A stretch of DNA of 64,000 nucleotides from Bradyrhizobium diazoefficiens (GCF_016599855.1 NZ_CP067041.1:6788501-6852500); one strand, 5' to 3'. Positions 10,931 through 20,602 are shown, counted from the stretch's first letter. The notes: a model not told the origin generated them from the letters alone. A program made the numbers and translations.

Positions 10931-11500
10931 ATGGGCAAGGACGAATTTCTCGCCCTTGCCTTGCAAAATCCCGTCAACGTCGCGGTCAGCGATGAGCTCT
11001 GTCGTCTCGCGCTGCCGGATGCATGGCTGGTGGCGGGTTGCCTGACGCAGACTGTGTGGAACGTGCTTACACGCCGCGCCGTCGACCACGGCATCTCCGA
11101 TTACGACGTGTTCTATTTCGATCCGGATACCTCGTGGGATGCAGAAGACGCGGTCATCCGCAAGCTGCACGCGCGGCTCGCTCCTCTCGGCGTCAAGGTC
11201 GAAACCCGCAACCAGGCGCGTGTGCATCTCTGGTATCCCGGCAAGCACGGCGCGCCCTATCCGCCCCTGACGCGCTCGATTGACGGTATCGACCGTTTCC
11301 TCACGCAGAACACGCAAGTCGGCATCAGGCGCGCGGGCGATGGCTACGCCGTCTATGCGCCGCACGGATTCTCCGATGTCGAAAGGCTGATCGTGAGGCC
11401 TAATCCGAGCCTGAATTTTTCCGCGGCGAGTTACGCGGTGAAGGCCGCGCGATGGAAGGCGCTGTGGCCGGAGATTACGGTGATCGCGGCAAACGAATAA
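10931..11500 (+). CDS. Nucleotidyltransferase family protein
   Basis: A 189-residue protein resembling the NTP_transf_6 family (nucleotidyltransferase-like, DUF925 type). The G-I-S-D-Y-D-V-F-Y-F-D segment near residue 60 supplies the acidic D-x-D of a polymerase-beta-like active site, and V-H-L-W-Y-P near residue 100 is conserved in the family. The substrate is unknown. It lies 12 bp after lepB in the same direction and may be cotranscribed. A GTG one codon upstream (10928) is an equal start candidate. Confidence 0.75.
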   Translation: MGKDEFLALALQNPVNVAVSDELCRLALPDAWLVAGCLTQTVWNVLTRRAVDHGISDYDVFYFDPDTSWDAEDAVIRKLHARLAPLGVKVETRNQARVHLWYPGKHGAPYPPLTRSIDGIDRFLTQNTQVGIRRAGDGYAVYAPHGFSDVERLIVRPNPSLNFSAASYAVKAARWKALWPEITVIAANE

Positions 11501-11505
11501 GCCCT

Positions 11506-11640
11506 CGTGTCCCGGACAAGACGCATCGTGGAGCGATGCGTCGCAGAGCCGGGACCCAAGATACAACGGAATGCCGGGTGGCATGGGCCCCGGCTCTGCA
11601 AGGCAACGCCGAAGGGCGCCACGTTGCGTCCGGGGCACGA
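11506..11640. repeat. Palindromic intergenic repeat, family C (divergent copy)
   Basis: A bipartite inverted repeat: G-T-G-T-C-C-C-G-G-A-C at one end pairs with the G-T-C-C-G-G-G-G-C-A-C near 11640, and an inner arm A-G-A-G-C-C-G-G-G (11545 area) pairs with C-C-C-C-G-G-C-T-C-T near 11590. It sits between two convergent genes and could fold into a long hairpin in RNA. Related elements are at 25596, 41428 and 53462. Confidence 0.6.
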
Positions 11641-11649
11641 AAGCAAAGC

Positions 11650-12228
11650 CTACCGCACCACACCCGACGTAAAACCTGCCTTCCGCCGCGGTGGCTTGAT
11701 TTCCTTTTTCAGGAAGCAGCGCGCTTCGCGTCCGATGTAGCCGGGACGGGCATAGGTAAAGGCGCGGCATTTGTTGTCGGCGGTGCAGGCGGCCTTGCAG
11801 GCGTCCTCGCCTTCGCCGTCCTTGGGGGCAAAATTACGCAAATCGCCCCCGGGCCGGTCGATCGAGGTCTCGACGCCCTCGACACGCGGCTCGATCACGC
11901 CGGCGCCGCGCACGCCGGAGATACAGCAATTGCCCGGCACCCGCGGCGGCACGGTATTCTTGAGCCAGCATACCGCCGCAGCACCGTCAATATCAGGGTA
12001 GCTGAAGCTCCACGCGCGGCAGCGCCGATCGCGCTCGCAAAGCAGCGCACAATCCTCGGGATCGCCCGATGTGACCGGGGTGTTGAAATAGTCGCCGCCG
12101 GGCCGGTCGAACGCCGTCTGGGCGCGGGCAGGCCCGCTCGCAAAGGCGAGCGACAGCAGCGTGACGCAAGCCACGGCGCATGCCAAGACCGTTGCCATCA
12201 AGACCCTTGCCATCAAGACCTTTGCCAT
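11650..12228 (-). CDS. Exported protein with two PAN/Apple domains
   Basis: A 192-residue secreted protein: signal peptide (about 1-37, cleavage near A-R-A-Q-T) and two repeated cysteine-rich modules. Each module begins with F/I-D-R-P-G-G-D and carries C-x3-C (E-D-C-A-L-L-C / D-A-C-K-A-A-C), then C-R-A-W/F-S/T and a later C-W-L-K / C-F-L-K, which is the PAN/Apple fold pattern. Such modules bind proteins or sugars outside the cytoplasm. ATG 12228 is chosen because GAGG lies five bases upstream; another ATG is ten codons earlier. The first 15 codons are a tandem repeat (separate entry). Confidence 0.8.
   Translation of the reverse strand: MAKVLMARVLMATVLACAVACVTLLSLAFASGPARAQTAFDRPGGDYFNTPVTSGDPEDCALLCERDRRCRAWSFSYPDIDGAAAVCWLKNTVPPRVPGNCCISGVRGAGVIEPRVEGVETSIDRPGGDLRNFAPKDGEGEDACKAACTADNKCRAFTYARPGYIGREARCFLKKEIKPPRRKAGFTSGVVR
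12184..12228 (-). repeat. Three 15-bp tandem repeats coding the signal peptide start
   Basis: The first 45 bases of the PAN-protein gene are three near-identical 15-mers differing at one codon: M-A-K-V-L, M-A-R-V-L, M-A-T-V-L. Each unit brings its own ATG, so copy number can change without breaking the frame. Confidence 0.85.
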
Positions 12229-12372
12229 GACGGCCTCAGGCAGGCGGCCCTTCCCCATCGGAACAGCTTTCGAGTTTATTGACGTTGCTCAGGTTTTTCC
12301 GGCCGGTCATTTGATCGCCGCAAACCTGTATGGGCGATGAACGGCTGTAGTCCCGATCGTCGGCCTCTCGAA

Positions 12373-13743
12373 CTAGAACGCGTATTCCGCGTAAGCCGGT
12401 TCCACTGAGCCGTTCCAGGCGCCGTTGAACTTCTCGAGCATCTCCTCGGCCGGCGTCCGGCCGGAATCGATGATGCGATCGAGCGGCTCCAGATGCCGCG
12501 TTTCGTCGCGGCCGATCGCGTCGATGCGGCCGCGGCGGCGCAGGCCCGCATGTGCCAGAACGAGGCATTCCTTGGCGATCTCGAACAGATAGCGATCCTT
12601 GATCCGCGCCTTGAAGCCGAAGCGCGGCACGTCGTCGCGCAGGGCCTGACGCTCATGCGCGGTCCAGTGCTTCACCACGTCCCAGGCAGCATCGAGCGAC
12701 ACATCGTCGTAGAGCAGCCCGGCCCAGAACGCCGACAGCGCCGGCAGGCGTCCCCATGGGCCACCATCGGAGCCGCGCATCTCGAGGTAGCGCTTCAGCC
12801 GCACCTCCGGGAAGATCGTCGAGAGATGGTTGGCCCAGTCCGACAGCGTCGGACGCTCGCCGGGAAGGTTGTTGTTGCGGCCGTCGAAGAAGGCGCGGAA
12901 CGAGGAGCCCGACACGTCGATATACTCCTCGCCGCGCTTGACGAAATACATGGGCACATCTAGCGCATAGTCAACATAGCGCTCAAAGCCCATGCCGTCT
13001 TCGAACGCCCATGGCATCATGCCCGCGCGCGCATTGTCGGTGTCGCGCCAGATCTCGGAGCGGAAGGAGAGGAAGCCATTCGGCTTGCCTTCGGTGAATG
13101 GGGAATTGGCGAACAGCGCAGTCGCGACCGGCTGGAGCGCCAGCGAGACGCGCAGCTTCTTGACCATGTCGGCTTCGGAGGAGAAGTCGAGATTGGTCTG
13201 CACCGTGCAGGTCCGGTACATCATGTCGAGGCCGTATTGGCCAACCTTCGGCATGTAATTCGTCATGATCTTGTAGCGGCCCTTGGGCATCACCGGTATG
13301 TCGGCGCGCGACCAGGACGGCGTCATGCCGAGGCCGAGGAAGCCGATGCCGAGCGGGGTCGCGATCTCGCGTACCTGCGCTAGGTGGGCCATCAGCTCGC
13401 TCTGGGTCTGGTGCACGTTCTCGACCGGCGCACCGGAGAGCTCGAACTGTCCGCCGGGCTCGAGCGAGATCGCGCCGCCGCCGGTCACGTCATAGAGACC
13501 GATGATGTTGCCCTTTTCCATGATCGGCTCCCAGCCAAGCAGGAGCTTCATGCCTTCGAGCAGCGCACCGATGCCGCGCGCGCCCTCATAAGGTACCGGG
13601 CGGTGGCTTTCGAGCGTGAACGGCGTCTTCTCGTGCTCGGTGCCCATGCGGAATTCGGACGGGTCCTTGCAGCCAGCCTCGAACCACGCGACGAGCTCGT
13701 CGCGCGATTGCAGCGGCGTCATATCGATCTGGTCTCGCGCCAT
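12373..13743 (-). CDS. gshA: Glutamate-cysteine ligase
   Basis: A 456-residue enzyme catalysing ATP-dependent joining of glutamate and cysteine, the first step of glutathione synthesis. It matches the plant/alphaproteobacterial class: early G-T-E-H-E-K motif (about residue 34-39), G-G-G-A-I-S-L-E-P-G-G-Q-F-E-L-S-G near residue 90-106, and R-T-C-T-V-Q-T-N-L-D-F near residue 178. Length is typical of that class. It stands near the glutathione transferase gene at 14468 but on the opposite strand and in a separate unit. The gene product acts in the cytoplasm. Confidence 0.93.
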   Translation of the reverse strand: MARDQIDMTPLQSRDELVAWFEAGCKDPSEFRMGTEHEKTPFTLESHRPVPYEGARGIGALLEGMKLLLGWEPIMEKGNIIGLYDVTGGGAISLEPGGQFELSGAPVENVHQTQSELMAHLAQVREIATPLGIGFLGLGMTPSWSRADIPVMPKGRYKIMTNYMPKVGQYGLDMMYRTCTVQTNLDFSSEADMVKKLRVSLALQPVATALFANSPFTEGKPNGFLSFRSEIWRDTDNARAGMMPWAFEDGMGFERYVDYALDVPMYFVKRGEEYIDVSGSSFRAFFDGRNNNLPGERPTLSDWANHLSTIFPEVRLKRYLEMRGSDGGPWGRLPALSAFWAGLLYDDVSLDAAWDVVKHWTAHERQALRDDVPRFGFKARIKDRYLFEIAKECLVLAHAGLRRRGRIDAIGRDETRHLEPLDRIIDSGRTPAEEMLEKFNGAWNGSVEPAYAEYAF

Positions 13744-13844
13744 ATCAAGCTCTAATCAAAAGGGCGCTTCGATCGAAGGCGCGCGGGTGAGGGGGACGGT
13801 CCGCGAACCCATGGGGCGCACGGACGAGCTGGCGTGTCGCGCGG

Positions 13845-14342
13845 TCATCGCGACGGCGTGGTTTCGTTGAGATTGACGATAGGCGGCAGCTTCATCTCGC
13901 CGCACGAGCAACCCAGCCGGTCGAGCAGACCGCTGAGTTTGATGGCATCGGCATCGGACAGTTTCGAGCCGACATATTTCTCGATCGCAGCCGAATAGGC
14001 GCCCCACATCCGCTTCTGCAGCTCGCGGCCCGCCTCCGTGATCTCGACGAACTGGCCGCGCTTGTCGATATTGCATTCGCGCCGTGAGGCGAGCCCCTCG
14101 TCCACTAGGCGGTCGATCAGCCGCGAGGTGGAGTATTGCGGGATCAGCATCTGCCGCTCGAGCTCCACCGGACGCAGCTCTCCGCTCGGCGCGCGCGATA
14201 ATTCAAGCAGCGCGTCGTACCAGGCCAGCGGCGGAAACCCGGCCTTCTTGAGGTCCTGCTCGACGCAATCGAGCACACGGCTCTGCACCCGCATCAGGCG
14301 GATCCAGGCACTGGTTGCCTCGGTCGATGGTTTGCGTTTCAT
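13845..14342 (-). CDS. MarR family transcriptional regulator
   Basis: A 165-residue winged-helix regulator. The DNA-binding part runs from A-W-Y-D-A-L-L-E-L through the recognition helix Q-Y-S-T-S-R-L-I-D-R-L-V-D-E-G-L and the wing I-D-K-R-G-Q-F-V-E-I-T-E-A-G. Cysteines occur at R-E-C-N-I and in a C-S-C near the C-terminus; Cys-based sensing of oxidants or electrophiles is known in the family but only inferred here. The gene is divergent from the glutathione transferase gene, with two matching palindromes between them. ATG 14342 is used rather than an upstream TTG. Confidence 0.9.
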   Translation of the reverse strand: MKRKPSTEATSAWIRLMRVQSRVLDCVEQDLKKAGFPPLAWYDALLELSRAPSGELRPVELERQMLIPQYSTSRLIDRLVDEGLASRRECNIDKRGQFVEITEAGRELQKRMWGAYSAAIEKYVGSKLSDADAIKLSGLLDRLGCSCGEMKLPPIVNLNETTPSR

Positions 14343-14382
14343 GGTCCCGCTCAAGCTCGTCGCCTGCTTCTTACCCCATTCG

Positions 14383-14421
14383 ATGCACCTGCATCAATCT
14401 TGACTATTCATGCAGGTGCAT
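14383..14421. promoter_or_regulatory. Twin MarR-type operators and gst promoter
   Basis: Two 12-bp sites, ATGCACCTGCAT (14383-14394) and its exact reverse complement ATGCAGGTGCAT (14410-14421), lie between the divergent marR and gst genes. Each is itself a palindrome (arms ATGCA/TGCAT around two bases). A TTGACT at 14400-14405 could be the -35 box for gst with the right-hand site filling the 17-bp spacer before TAGGCG. A dimer bound there would block gst transcription, and probably marR too. Confidence 0.7.
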
Positions 14422-14467
14422 GTAGGCGTAATTCCGTCCGAGCCAAGCCAAAAGAGGAGGAAATTCC

Positions 14468-15082
14468 ATGAAACTATATTACTCACCCGGCGCCTGCTCG
14501 CTGTCCCCCCACATCGCGCTCCTTGAGGCCGACCTGCCCTATGAGCTGGTCAAGGTCGACATCCGGGCCAAGAAGCTCGAGAACGGTGAAGACTATCTGA
14601 AGGTCAATCCGAAGGGTCAGGTCCCCGCGCTGGGCCTCGACAGCGGCGAGATCGTGACCGAAGGCCCGGTCATTGTCCAGATGATCGCCGATAAGGCCCC
14701 GGCCAAGGCCCTGGCGCCCGCGCGCGACAGTTCCGAGCGCTACAAGCTGCTCGAATGGCTGAACTTCCTCACCTCCGAGGTGCACAAGAGCTTTGGCCCG
14801 CTGTTTGCGCCGGCGCTGAACGACGAAGCCAAGGCGTTCTTTAAGGACCGCGTCATGGGCAAGCTGAAATACATCGACAGCCAGCTCGCTGGTCGCGACT
14901 ACCTCATGGGCAAGCAGTTCTCAGTCGCCGACGGCTATCTCTTCACGATGCTGACCTGGGGCGATCGGATGAAGTTCGACCTCGCGGCGATGCCCAACCT
15001 CACCGCCTACAAGGCCCGCGTCGCGGCGCGGCCGAAGGTGCAGGAAGCGCTGACGAAGGAAGGGCTGGCGCAGGCGAAGTGA
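14468..15082 (+). CDS. Glutathione S-transferase
   Basis: A 204-residue cytosolic GST. The N-terminal thioredoxin-like domain starts M-K-L-Y-Y-S-P-G-A-C-S-L-S-P-H, where the Ser/Cys positions match beta-class transferases; the glutathione-binding V-P-A-L-G-L-D-S-G...T-E/V segment is near residue 52-63. The all-helical C-terminal domain includes F-S-V-A-D-G-Y-L-F near residue 150, the usual N-capping box. A strong ribosome site (GAGGAGG) lies 8 bases before ATG. It is the likely target of the adjacent MarR protein. The natural electrophile is unknown. Confidence 0.92.
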   Translation: MKLYYSPGACSLSPHIALLEADLPYELVKVDIRAKKLENGEDYLKVNPKGQVPALGLDSGEIVTEGPVIVQMIADKAPAKALAPARDSSERYKLLEWLNFLTSEVHKSFGPLFAPALNDEAKAFFKDRVMGKLKYIDSQLAGRDYLMGKQFSVADGYLFTMLTWGDRMKFDLAAMPNLTAYKARVAARPKVQEALTKEGLAQAK

Positions 15083-15106
15083 GCGCGCGGAGGACGCGGC
15101 AAGCGA

Positions 15107-15136
15107 AAGGCCGGATCGACGATCCGGCCTTCTTTA
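15107..15136 (+). terminator. Rho-independent terminator after gst
   Basis: An 11-bp perfect stem (15107-15117 with 15121-15131) around a 3-base loop, followed by CTTTA. It is 25 bp past the gst stop and also lies beyond the end of the convergent fad gene, so it may work in both directions. Confidence 0.8.
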
Positions 15137-15150
15137 TTTCTATAGCCGCG

Positions 15151-17364
15151 TCAAGCCGCCGCTTTCTTCGGCGCGAAACGGCCGTAGAAGGTTTCGCCTT
15201 TGGCGGCCATTTCTTCCAGCAGCTTCGGCGGCGTGAAGCGCGAGCCGTACTTTGCTTCCAGCTTGTGGCAGAGCTCGACGAATTTCTTGGTGCCCATGAA
15301 GTCGATGTAGGACAGCGTGCCGCCGGTGAACGGCGCAAAGCCGAAGCCGAGGATCGAGCCGACATCCGCCTCGCGCGGGTCGGTGATGACGTGATCCTCC
15401 ACCGTGCGCGCGGCTTCGACCGCCTGCACCACCAGGAAGCGCTGCTTCAGCTCCTCGATGTCGAGCGTATCAGGATCAAGCTGCTTCGGCTGCAGCGCCG
15501 AGAGGCCCGGCCACAGGCTCTTCTGGCCCTTGCCCTTCTCGGGATAGTCGTAGAACCCCTTGCTGTTCTTGCGGCCCAAACGCCCCTGGTTCTCGACCAT
15601 TTCGACCATCAGCTTCTTCTGATCGGGGTTAATGGCATTGGGGCCGAGATCGGCCTCGGTCGCCTTCATGATCTTGAGGCCGAGGTCGAGCGCGACTTCG
15701 TCCGAGAGCGAGAGCGGGCCGACCGGCATGCCGGCCATCTTGGCGCAGTTCTCGATCATCGCCGGCGGAACGCCTTCGAGGAACATCTCGTTGCCTTCGG
15801 CGACGTAACGGCCGACGCAGCGGTTGGCGAAGAAGCCGCGGCTATCGTTGACCACGATCGGCGTCTTGCCGATCTGCCGGACGTAGTCGAGCGCGGTCGC
15901 GAGCGCGATGTCGCCGGTATTCTTGCCCTTGATGATCTCAACCAGCATCATCTTCTCGACCGGCGAGAAGAAGTGGATGCCGACGAACTTGCCCTGATCC
16001 TTGAAACTCTCGGCCAGCGAGCTGATCGGCAGCGTCGAGGTGTTCGAGGCGAAGATCACGTCCGGCTTGAGATATTCCTGCGCCTTGGCAAAGGTCTCCG
16101 CCTTGACCTTACGGTCCTCGAACACGGCCTCGATGACGAGGTCGACGTCCTTGAGCGCGGCATAGTCCGCGGTCGGCGTGATGCGCGCGAGCAGCGCCTC
16201 GGCATCACCAGGCTTGGCGCGGCCCTTCTTGATCTGCTCTTCGATCACCTTCTGCGCATGCGCCTTGCCCTTGTCGGCGCTGTCCTGGTCGCGGTCGATC
16301 AGGACGACGTCGAGGCCGGCACGGGCCGAGACGTAGCCGACGCTGGCGCCCATGAAGCCGGCGCCGATCACCGCGATCTTCTTCACCTTGGTTGCGGGCA
16401 CGTCCTTCGGCCGGCGCGCGCCCTTGTTGAGCTCCTGCATCGACAGGAACAGGCTGCGGATCATTGCCGCCGCTTCCTTCGAACGCAGCACCGAGGTGAA
16501 GTAACGCGACTCGACGCGCAGCGCGGCGTCGATCGGCAACTGGAGGCCTTCATAGACGCAGCTCATGATCGCGCGCGCGGCCGGATAGTTGTCGTAGGTC
16601 TCGCGGCGATAGATCGCGTTGCCGGCCGGGAACATCATCATGCCGGCCTTGGAGAACACCGGGCCGCCCGGAAGCTTGAAGCCCTTTTCGTCCCAAGGCG
16701 CGACCGCCTTGCCGCCGCCCTTGATCCAATCCTTTGCGGCCTCGATGAGATCGGCCGCGAGAACGATGGCGTGAATCAGATTGAGCTGCTTGGCCCTGTC
16801 GATCGTGACCGGATCGCCCTTGAGCAAAATGGTCATCGCGTCCTGCGGCGGCACCAGGCGCGGCACGCGCTGCGTACCGCCGGCGCCGGGGAACAGGCCG
16901 ACCTTGACCTCGGGCAGGCCGAGGCGCGTCTTGGGATTCTCGGCCGCCACGCGATAGTGGCAGCACAGCGTGATCTCGAAGCCGCCGCCGAGCGCGAGGC
17001 CGTTGATCGCGGCCACCCACGGCTTTCCGGAAGTCTCGATCGAGCGCAGCACCTGCGAGAAGCGGCGGCTCTGGTCGAACAGCATCTGGTTCGCAGCGGT
17101 CTCGCCCTGCTCCTTAATCACTTTTGCGTAAGCCTGGTTCATACCCTCGAGCATGGACAAATCGGCGCCGGCGCAGAACGCCTCTTTCGCCGAGGTGATG
17201 ACGACGCCCTTCACCGCGGGGTCGGCCGTGGTTGCCTTGACGATCGCCTCTAACTCGCTGGTCGAGGTCTCGTCGAGCACATTCATCGAACGGCCCGGGA
17301 TGTCCCAGGTGACGAGTGCGATGCCGTCGGAATCGGTCTCAACCCTGAAGTTCTTGTAAGCCAA
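15151..17364 (-). CDS. Fused enoyl-CoA hydratase / 3-hydroxyacyl-CoA dehydrogenase
   Basis: A 737-residue FadB/FadJ-type bifunctional enzyme of fatty acid beta-oxidation. The N-terminal crotonase part has A-F-C-A-G-A-D-L (about 65) and [13 protein letters not shown] (about 120), the oxyanion-hole regions. The NAD-binding dehydrogenase part begins near residue 330 with A-V-I-G-A-G-F-M-G, and F-F-S-P-V-E-K-M with the catalytic His region follows near residue 467. It is the last gene of the fad set, 155 bp after the thiolase gene; the gap holds a palindromic repeat. Confidence 0.94.
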   Translation of the reverse strand: MAYKNFRVETDSDGIALVTWDIPGRSMNVLDETSTSELEAIVKATTADPAVKGVVITSAKEAFCAGADLSMLEGMNQAYAKVIKEQGETAANQMLFDQSRRFSQVLRSIETSGKPWVAAINGLALGGGFEITLCCHYRVAAENPKTRLGLPEVKVGLFPGAGGTQRVPRLVPPQDAMTILLKGDPVTIDRAKQLNLIHAIVLAADLIEAAKDWIKGGGKAVAPWDEKGFKLPGGPVFSKAGMMMFPAGNAIYRRETYDNYPAARAIMSCVYEGLQLPIDAALRVESRYFTSVLRSKEAAAMIRSLFLSMQELNKGARRPKDVPATKVKKIAVIGAGFMGASVGYVSARAGLDVVLIDRDQDSADKGKAHAQKVIEEQIKKGRAKPGDAEALLARITPTADYAALKDVDLVIEAVFEDRKVKAETFAKAQEYLKPDVIFASNTSTLPISSLAESFKDQGKFVGIHFFSPVEKMMLVEIIKGKNTGDIALATALDYVRQIGKTPIVVNDSRGFFANRCVGRYVAEGNEMFLEGVPPAMIENCAKMAGMPVGPLSLSDEVALDLGLKIMKATEADLGPNAINPDQKKLMVEMVENQGRLGRKNSKGFYDYPEKGKGQKSLWPGLSALQPKQLDPDTLDIEELKQRFLVVQAVEAARTVEDHVITDPREADVGSILGFGFAPFTGGTLSYIDFMGTKKFVELCHKLEAKYGSRFTPPKLLEEMAAKGETFYGRFAPKKAAA

Positions 17365-17421
17365 GTTGGTTGCTCCTCGGTGCCGCAGCCAGTTTACAGC
17401 GCGGCGGTTGACTTAAGATCT

Positions 17422-17511
17422 CGTAGGGTGGGCAAAGGCGCCCTTGCGCCGTGCCCACCATTTTTCGTCGAGACAGCAATGGTGGGCACGCTTCGCTTTG
17501 CCCACCCTACG
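17422..17511. repeat. Palindromic intergenic repeat, family A
   Basis: Ninety bases whose ends are inverted copies: CGTAGGGTGGGCAAAG at the left and CTTTGCCCACCCTACG at the right, with a second inner pair around GTGCCCACCAT/ATGGTGGGCAC. It lies between the thiolase and hydratase genes. The same element occurs at 28387 and 31841. Confidence 0.85.
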
Positions 17512-17519
17512 GCAGCTCG

Positions 17520-18728
17520 TTACACGCGCTCGATGATGGTCGCTGTGCCCATGCCGCCGCCGATGCACAGCGTGACGAGCGCGGTGGACTTGTTGGTGCG
17601 CTCGAGCTCGTCGAGTACGGTCCCCAGGATCATCGCACCGGTGGCGCCAAGCGGATGGCCGAGCGCGATGGCGCCGCCATTGACGTTGATCTTGGCGTTG
17701 TCGATGTCGAAGGCCTGGATGTAGCGCAGCACGACCGAGGCGAAGGCCTCGTTGAGCTCGAACAGGTCGATGTCCGACTTCTTCATGCCAGAGCGCGCGA
17801 ACAGCTTTTCGGTGACGTCGACCGGGCCGGTCAGCATCATCGCCGGCTCCGAGCCGATATTCGCAAACGCACGGATCTTTGCCCGCGGCTTCAAGCCGTA
17901 CTTGCTGCCCGCCTCCTTGCTGCCGAGCAGCACGGCGCCGGCGCCGTCGACGATGCCGGACGAATTGCCGGCATGGTGCACGTAATTGACGCGCTCGATC
18001 TCGGGGTGCGACTGCACCGCGACGCCGTCGAAGCCGCCCATCTGCGCCATCATCGTGAACGAGGGCTGCAGCTGCGCCAGCGACTGCATCGTCGTCGAGG
18101 GCCGCATGTGCTCGTCCTTGGCGAGGATGGTGAGGCCGTTGATGTCCTTCACCGGCACAACCGACTTGTTGAAGCGGCCCTCGTCCCAGGCCTTAGCCGC
18201 GCGCTGCTGGCTCTGCACCGCATAGGCGTCGACGTCGTCGCGCGAGAAGCCGTATTTGGTGGCGATCAAATCGGCCGAGACGCCCTGCGGCATGAAATAA
18301 GCCGGCACCGCCATCGAGGGGTCCATCGGCCAGGCGCCGCCGGAGGCACCGATGCCGACGCGGCTCATCGATTCAGCTCCTCCGCCGATCACGAGCTCAT
18401 GCTGGCCGCTCATCACCTGCGCGGCCGCAAAATTCACGGCGTCGAGGCCGGAGGCGCAGAAACGGCTGATCTGCACGCCGGGGACGGCTTCGCCGAGACC
18501 CGCCTTGAGCGCAGCGAAGCGCGCGATGTCGGAGCCCGCTTCGCCAACCGGATCGACCACGCCGAGGATGACGTCGTCGACGGAGTCCTCGGGCAGATTG
18601 TTGCGGTCCTTGAGCGCCTTCAGCGGCACGGTGGCGAGCGCCAGCGCGGTGACTTCGTGCAGCGCGCCGTCCGGCTTGCCGCGCCCGCGGGGGGTGCGGA
18701 CGTGATCGTAGATGAATGCCTCAGGCAT
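17520..18728 (-). CDS. Acetyl-CoA acyltransferase (thiolase)
   Basis: A 402-residue thiolase, probably the FadA-type 3-ketoacyl-CoA thiolase of this operon. The acyl-carrying Cys91 is in [10 protein letters not shown]; the C-terminal [14 protein letters not shown] supplies the active-site His, and L-C-I-G-G-G-M-G the second catalytic Cys. It follows the acyl-CoA dehydrogenase gene by 48 bp on the same strand. It could also work in the biosynthetic direction, but the neighbours argue for degradation. Confidence 0.94.
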   Translation of the reverse strand: MPEAFIYDHVRTPRGRGKPDGALHEVTALALATVPLKALKDRNNLPEDSVDDVILGVVDPVGEAGSDIARFAALKAGLGEAVPGVQISRFCASGLDAVNFAAAQVMSGQHELVIGGGAESMSRVGIGASGGAWPMDPSMAVPAYFMPQGVSADLIATKYGFSRDDVDAYAVQSQQRAAKAWDEGRFNKSVVPVKDINGLTILAKDEHMRPSTTMQSLAQLQPSFTMMAQMGGFDGVAVQSHPEIERVNYVHHAGNSSGIVDGAGAVLLGSKEAGSKYGLKPRAKIRAFANIGSEPAMMLTGPVDVTEKLFARSGMKKSDIDLFELNEAFASVVLRYIQAFDIDNAKINVNGGAIALGHPLGATGAMILGTVLDELERTNKSTALVTLCIGGGMGTATIIERV

Positions 18729-18776
18729 GACGCCCTCCTGATCTGTTGTTCGGATTTCGATGGCGCGGAAGCAGAC

Positions 18777-20567
18777 TCAGAACGCTTCCGCCGGCAATTC
18801 CATGATGGTGGCGCAGCCGGCCTGGATGCGCGCGAGATTGGCGGCGGTCTCCGGCAGCATCCGCTCCATGAAGAAACGGCCGGTGACGAGCTTGGTCGAG
18901 AGATAGGGCGTCGTCCCGCTGGCGGCAATCTTCGCTTGCGTCACCTTCGCCATCTTCGCCCACATGTAGCCGAGCGCGACGAAGCCGAAGAGATGCAGAT
19001 AGTCGGTTGCGGCTGCTCCCGCATTGTCCGGCTTTGCCATCGCGTTCTGCATCAGCCACGTCGTGGCCTGCTGGAGATGGCCGAGCGAGGTCGAGAGCGG
19101 GGTGATGAAAGGCTTCATCGCCTCGTCGCCGCCATTCTCCTTGGCGAAGGCCATGACCTCGCCGAAGAAGGCCATGATGGCGCGGCCGCCGTCGCGCGGC
19201 AGCTTGCGGCCGACGAGGTCGAGCGCCTGGATGCCGTTGGCGCCTTCATAGATCATGGCAATACGCGCATCGCGCACGAACTGCTCCATGCCCTGCTCGG
19301 CGATGTAGCCGTGTCCGCCATACATCTGCTGCGCCTGCACCGCGTTGGCGAAGCCGTAGTCGGTAAGAAAGCCCTTCAGCACCGGCGTCATCAGGCCCAT
19401 GTGGTCGTCGGCAGCCTGACGGTCCTTCGGGTCCTCGGAGCGATGAGCGACGTCGCTCTTCAGCGCGGTCCACATCACGAAGGCGCGCGCAGCCTCGTTG
19501 AAGGCGCGGATCGAGAGCAGCGTACGGCGCACGTCGGGGTGCACGATGATCGGATCAGCCGGCTTGTCCGGCGCCTTCACCCCAGTCAGCGAACGGCCCT
19601 GGATGCGCTCGCGTGCATAGGCGACCGCGTTCTGGTAGGCGACCTCGGACTGCGCGAGGCCCTGAACTGCGACCCCGAGCCTGGCCTCGTTCATCATCAC
19701 GAACATGCCTTGCATGCCCTTGTTCTCTTCGCCGATGAGCCAGCCGGTGGCGTTGTCGTAGTTCATCACGCACGTGGAGTTGCCGTGGATGCCCATCTTG
19801 TGCTCGATCGAGCCGCAGACGACGCCGTTGCGCTGCCCGACCGAACCGTCGGCATTGACCAGGAATTTCGGCACCACGAACAGCGAGACGCCCTTGATGC
19901 CGGCGGGCGCGCCCTCGATGCGGGCGAGCACGAGATGGATGATGTTCTCAGTGAGATCATGCTCGCCGGCCGAGATGAAGATCTTGGTCCCCGTGATCTT
20001 GAAGCTGCCGTCGGGCTGGCGCACGGCCTTGGTGCGGAGCATGCCGAGATCGGTGCCGCAATGCGGCTCGGTCAGGTTCATGGTGCCGGTCCATTCGCCG
20101 GCCACCATCTTCGGCACGTAGGTCTGCTTCTGCTCCGGCGAGCCGTGCACGATCAGCGCTGCGGTCGCGCCCATGGTGAGGCCGCCATACATCGAGAACG
20201 CCATGTTGGCGGATATCTGGAATTCGTTGACCGCCTGGGAGAGCGTCACCGGCAGGCCCTGCCCGCCATACTCGGTCGGCGCAGACAGGCCAAGCCAACC
20301 GCCCTCTGCCACCTGCTTGAACGCCTCCTTGAAACCCTTGGGCGTGGTGACGCTGCCGTCTTCAGTGCGCTTGCAGCCTTCGAGATCGCCGACGCGATTG
20401 AGGGGCTGCAGCACTTCTTCCGAGAGCTTGGCGGCCTCGCCCAGGATCGCCTCGCGCACGTCGCTGGATGCATCGGAGAAGCCGGCGAGATTGTCGTAGC
20501 GGTCGATCTGGAAGACGTCGTTGAGCAGGAAGTTCACGTCTTCGACGGGGGCTTTGTAGATCGGCAT
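18777..20567 (-). CDS. Acyl-CoA dehydrogenase (large, FadE-like)
   Basis: A 596-residue flavoenzyme for the first beta-oxidation step. The fold runs from an N-terminal helical domain through the middle domain (L-T-E-P-H-C-G-T-D-L-G near residue 163) to the C-terminal domain with the probable catalytic Glu in M-I-Y-E-G-A-N-G-I-Q (about residue 440). An extra C-terminal domain of about 120 residues makes it longer than the 380-residue short-chain enzymes and matches the long class with an N-terminal Y-K-A-P-V segment. It is the first enzyme gene of the fad set. Confidence 0.94.
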   Translation of the reverse strand: MPIYKAPVEDVNFLLNDVFQIDRYDNLAGFSDASSDVREAILGEAAKLSEEVLQPLNRVGDLEGCKRTEDGSVTTPKGFKEAFKQVAEGGWLGLSAPTEYGGQGLPVTLSQAVNEFQISANMAFSMYGGLTMGATAALIVHGSPEQKQTYVPKMVAGEWTGTMNLTEPHCGTDLGMLRTKAVRQPDGSFKITGTKIFISAGEHDLTENIIHLVLARIEGAPAGIKGVSLFVVPKFLVNADGSVGQRNGVVCGSIEHKMGIHGNSTCVMNYDNATGWLIGEENKGMQGMFVMMNEARLGVAVQGLAQSEVAYQNAVAYARERIQGRSLTGVKAPDKPADPIIVHPDVRRTLLSIRAFNEAARAFVMWTALKSDVAHRSEDPKDRQAADDHMGLMTPVLKGFLTDYGFANAVQAQQMYGGHGYIAEQGMEQFVRDARIAMIYEGANGIQALDLVGRKLPRDGGRAIMAFFGEVMAFAKENGGDEAMKPFITPLSTSLGHLQQATTWLMQNAMAKPDNAGAAATDYLHLFGFVALGYMWAKMAKVTQAKIAASGTTPYLSTKLVTGRFFMERMLPETAANLARIQAGCATIMELPAEAF

Positions 20568-20602
20568 GGTGGTCTCCCGGCAAGGCTTGAAGTGGTGGAT
20601 CT

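Noticed and set aside
9923..11770. Long minus-strand open frame opposite tldD, lepB and the nucleotidyltransferase-like gene
   Set aside because: Antisense shadow crossing three real genes; no motif or start signal.
12231..12372. Possible small gene between the PAN protein and gshA
   Set aside because: The frames are shadows of flanking genes; no ribosome site or conserved sequence was seen.
15079..17253. Plus-strand open frame of about 720 codons opposite the hydratase/dehydrogenase gene
   Set aside because: Composition is that of an antisense shadow, and the minus-strand frame has full enzyme motifs.
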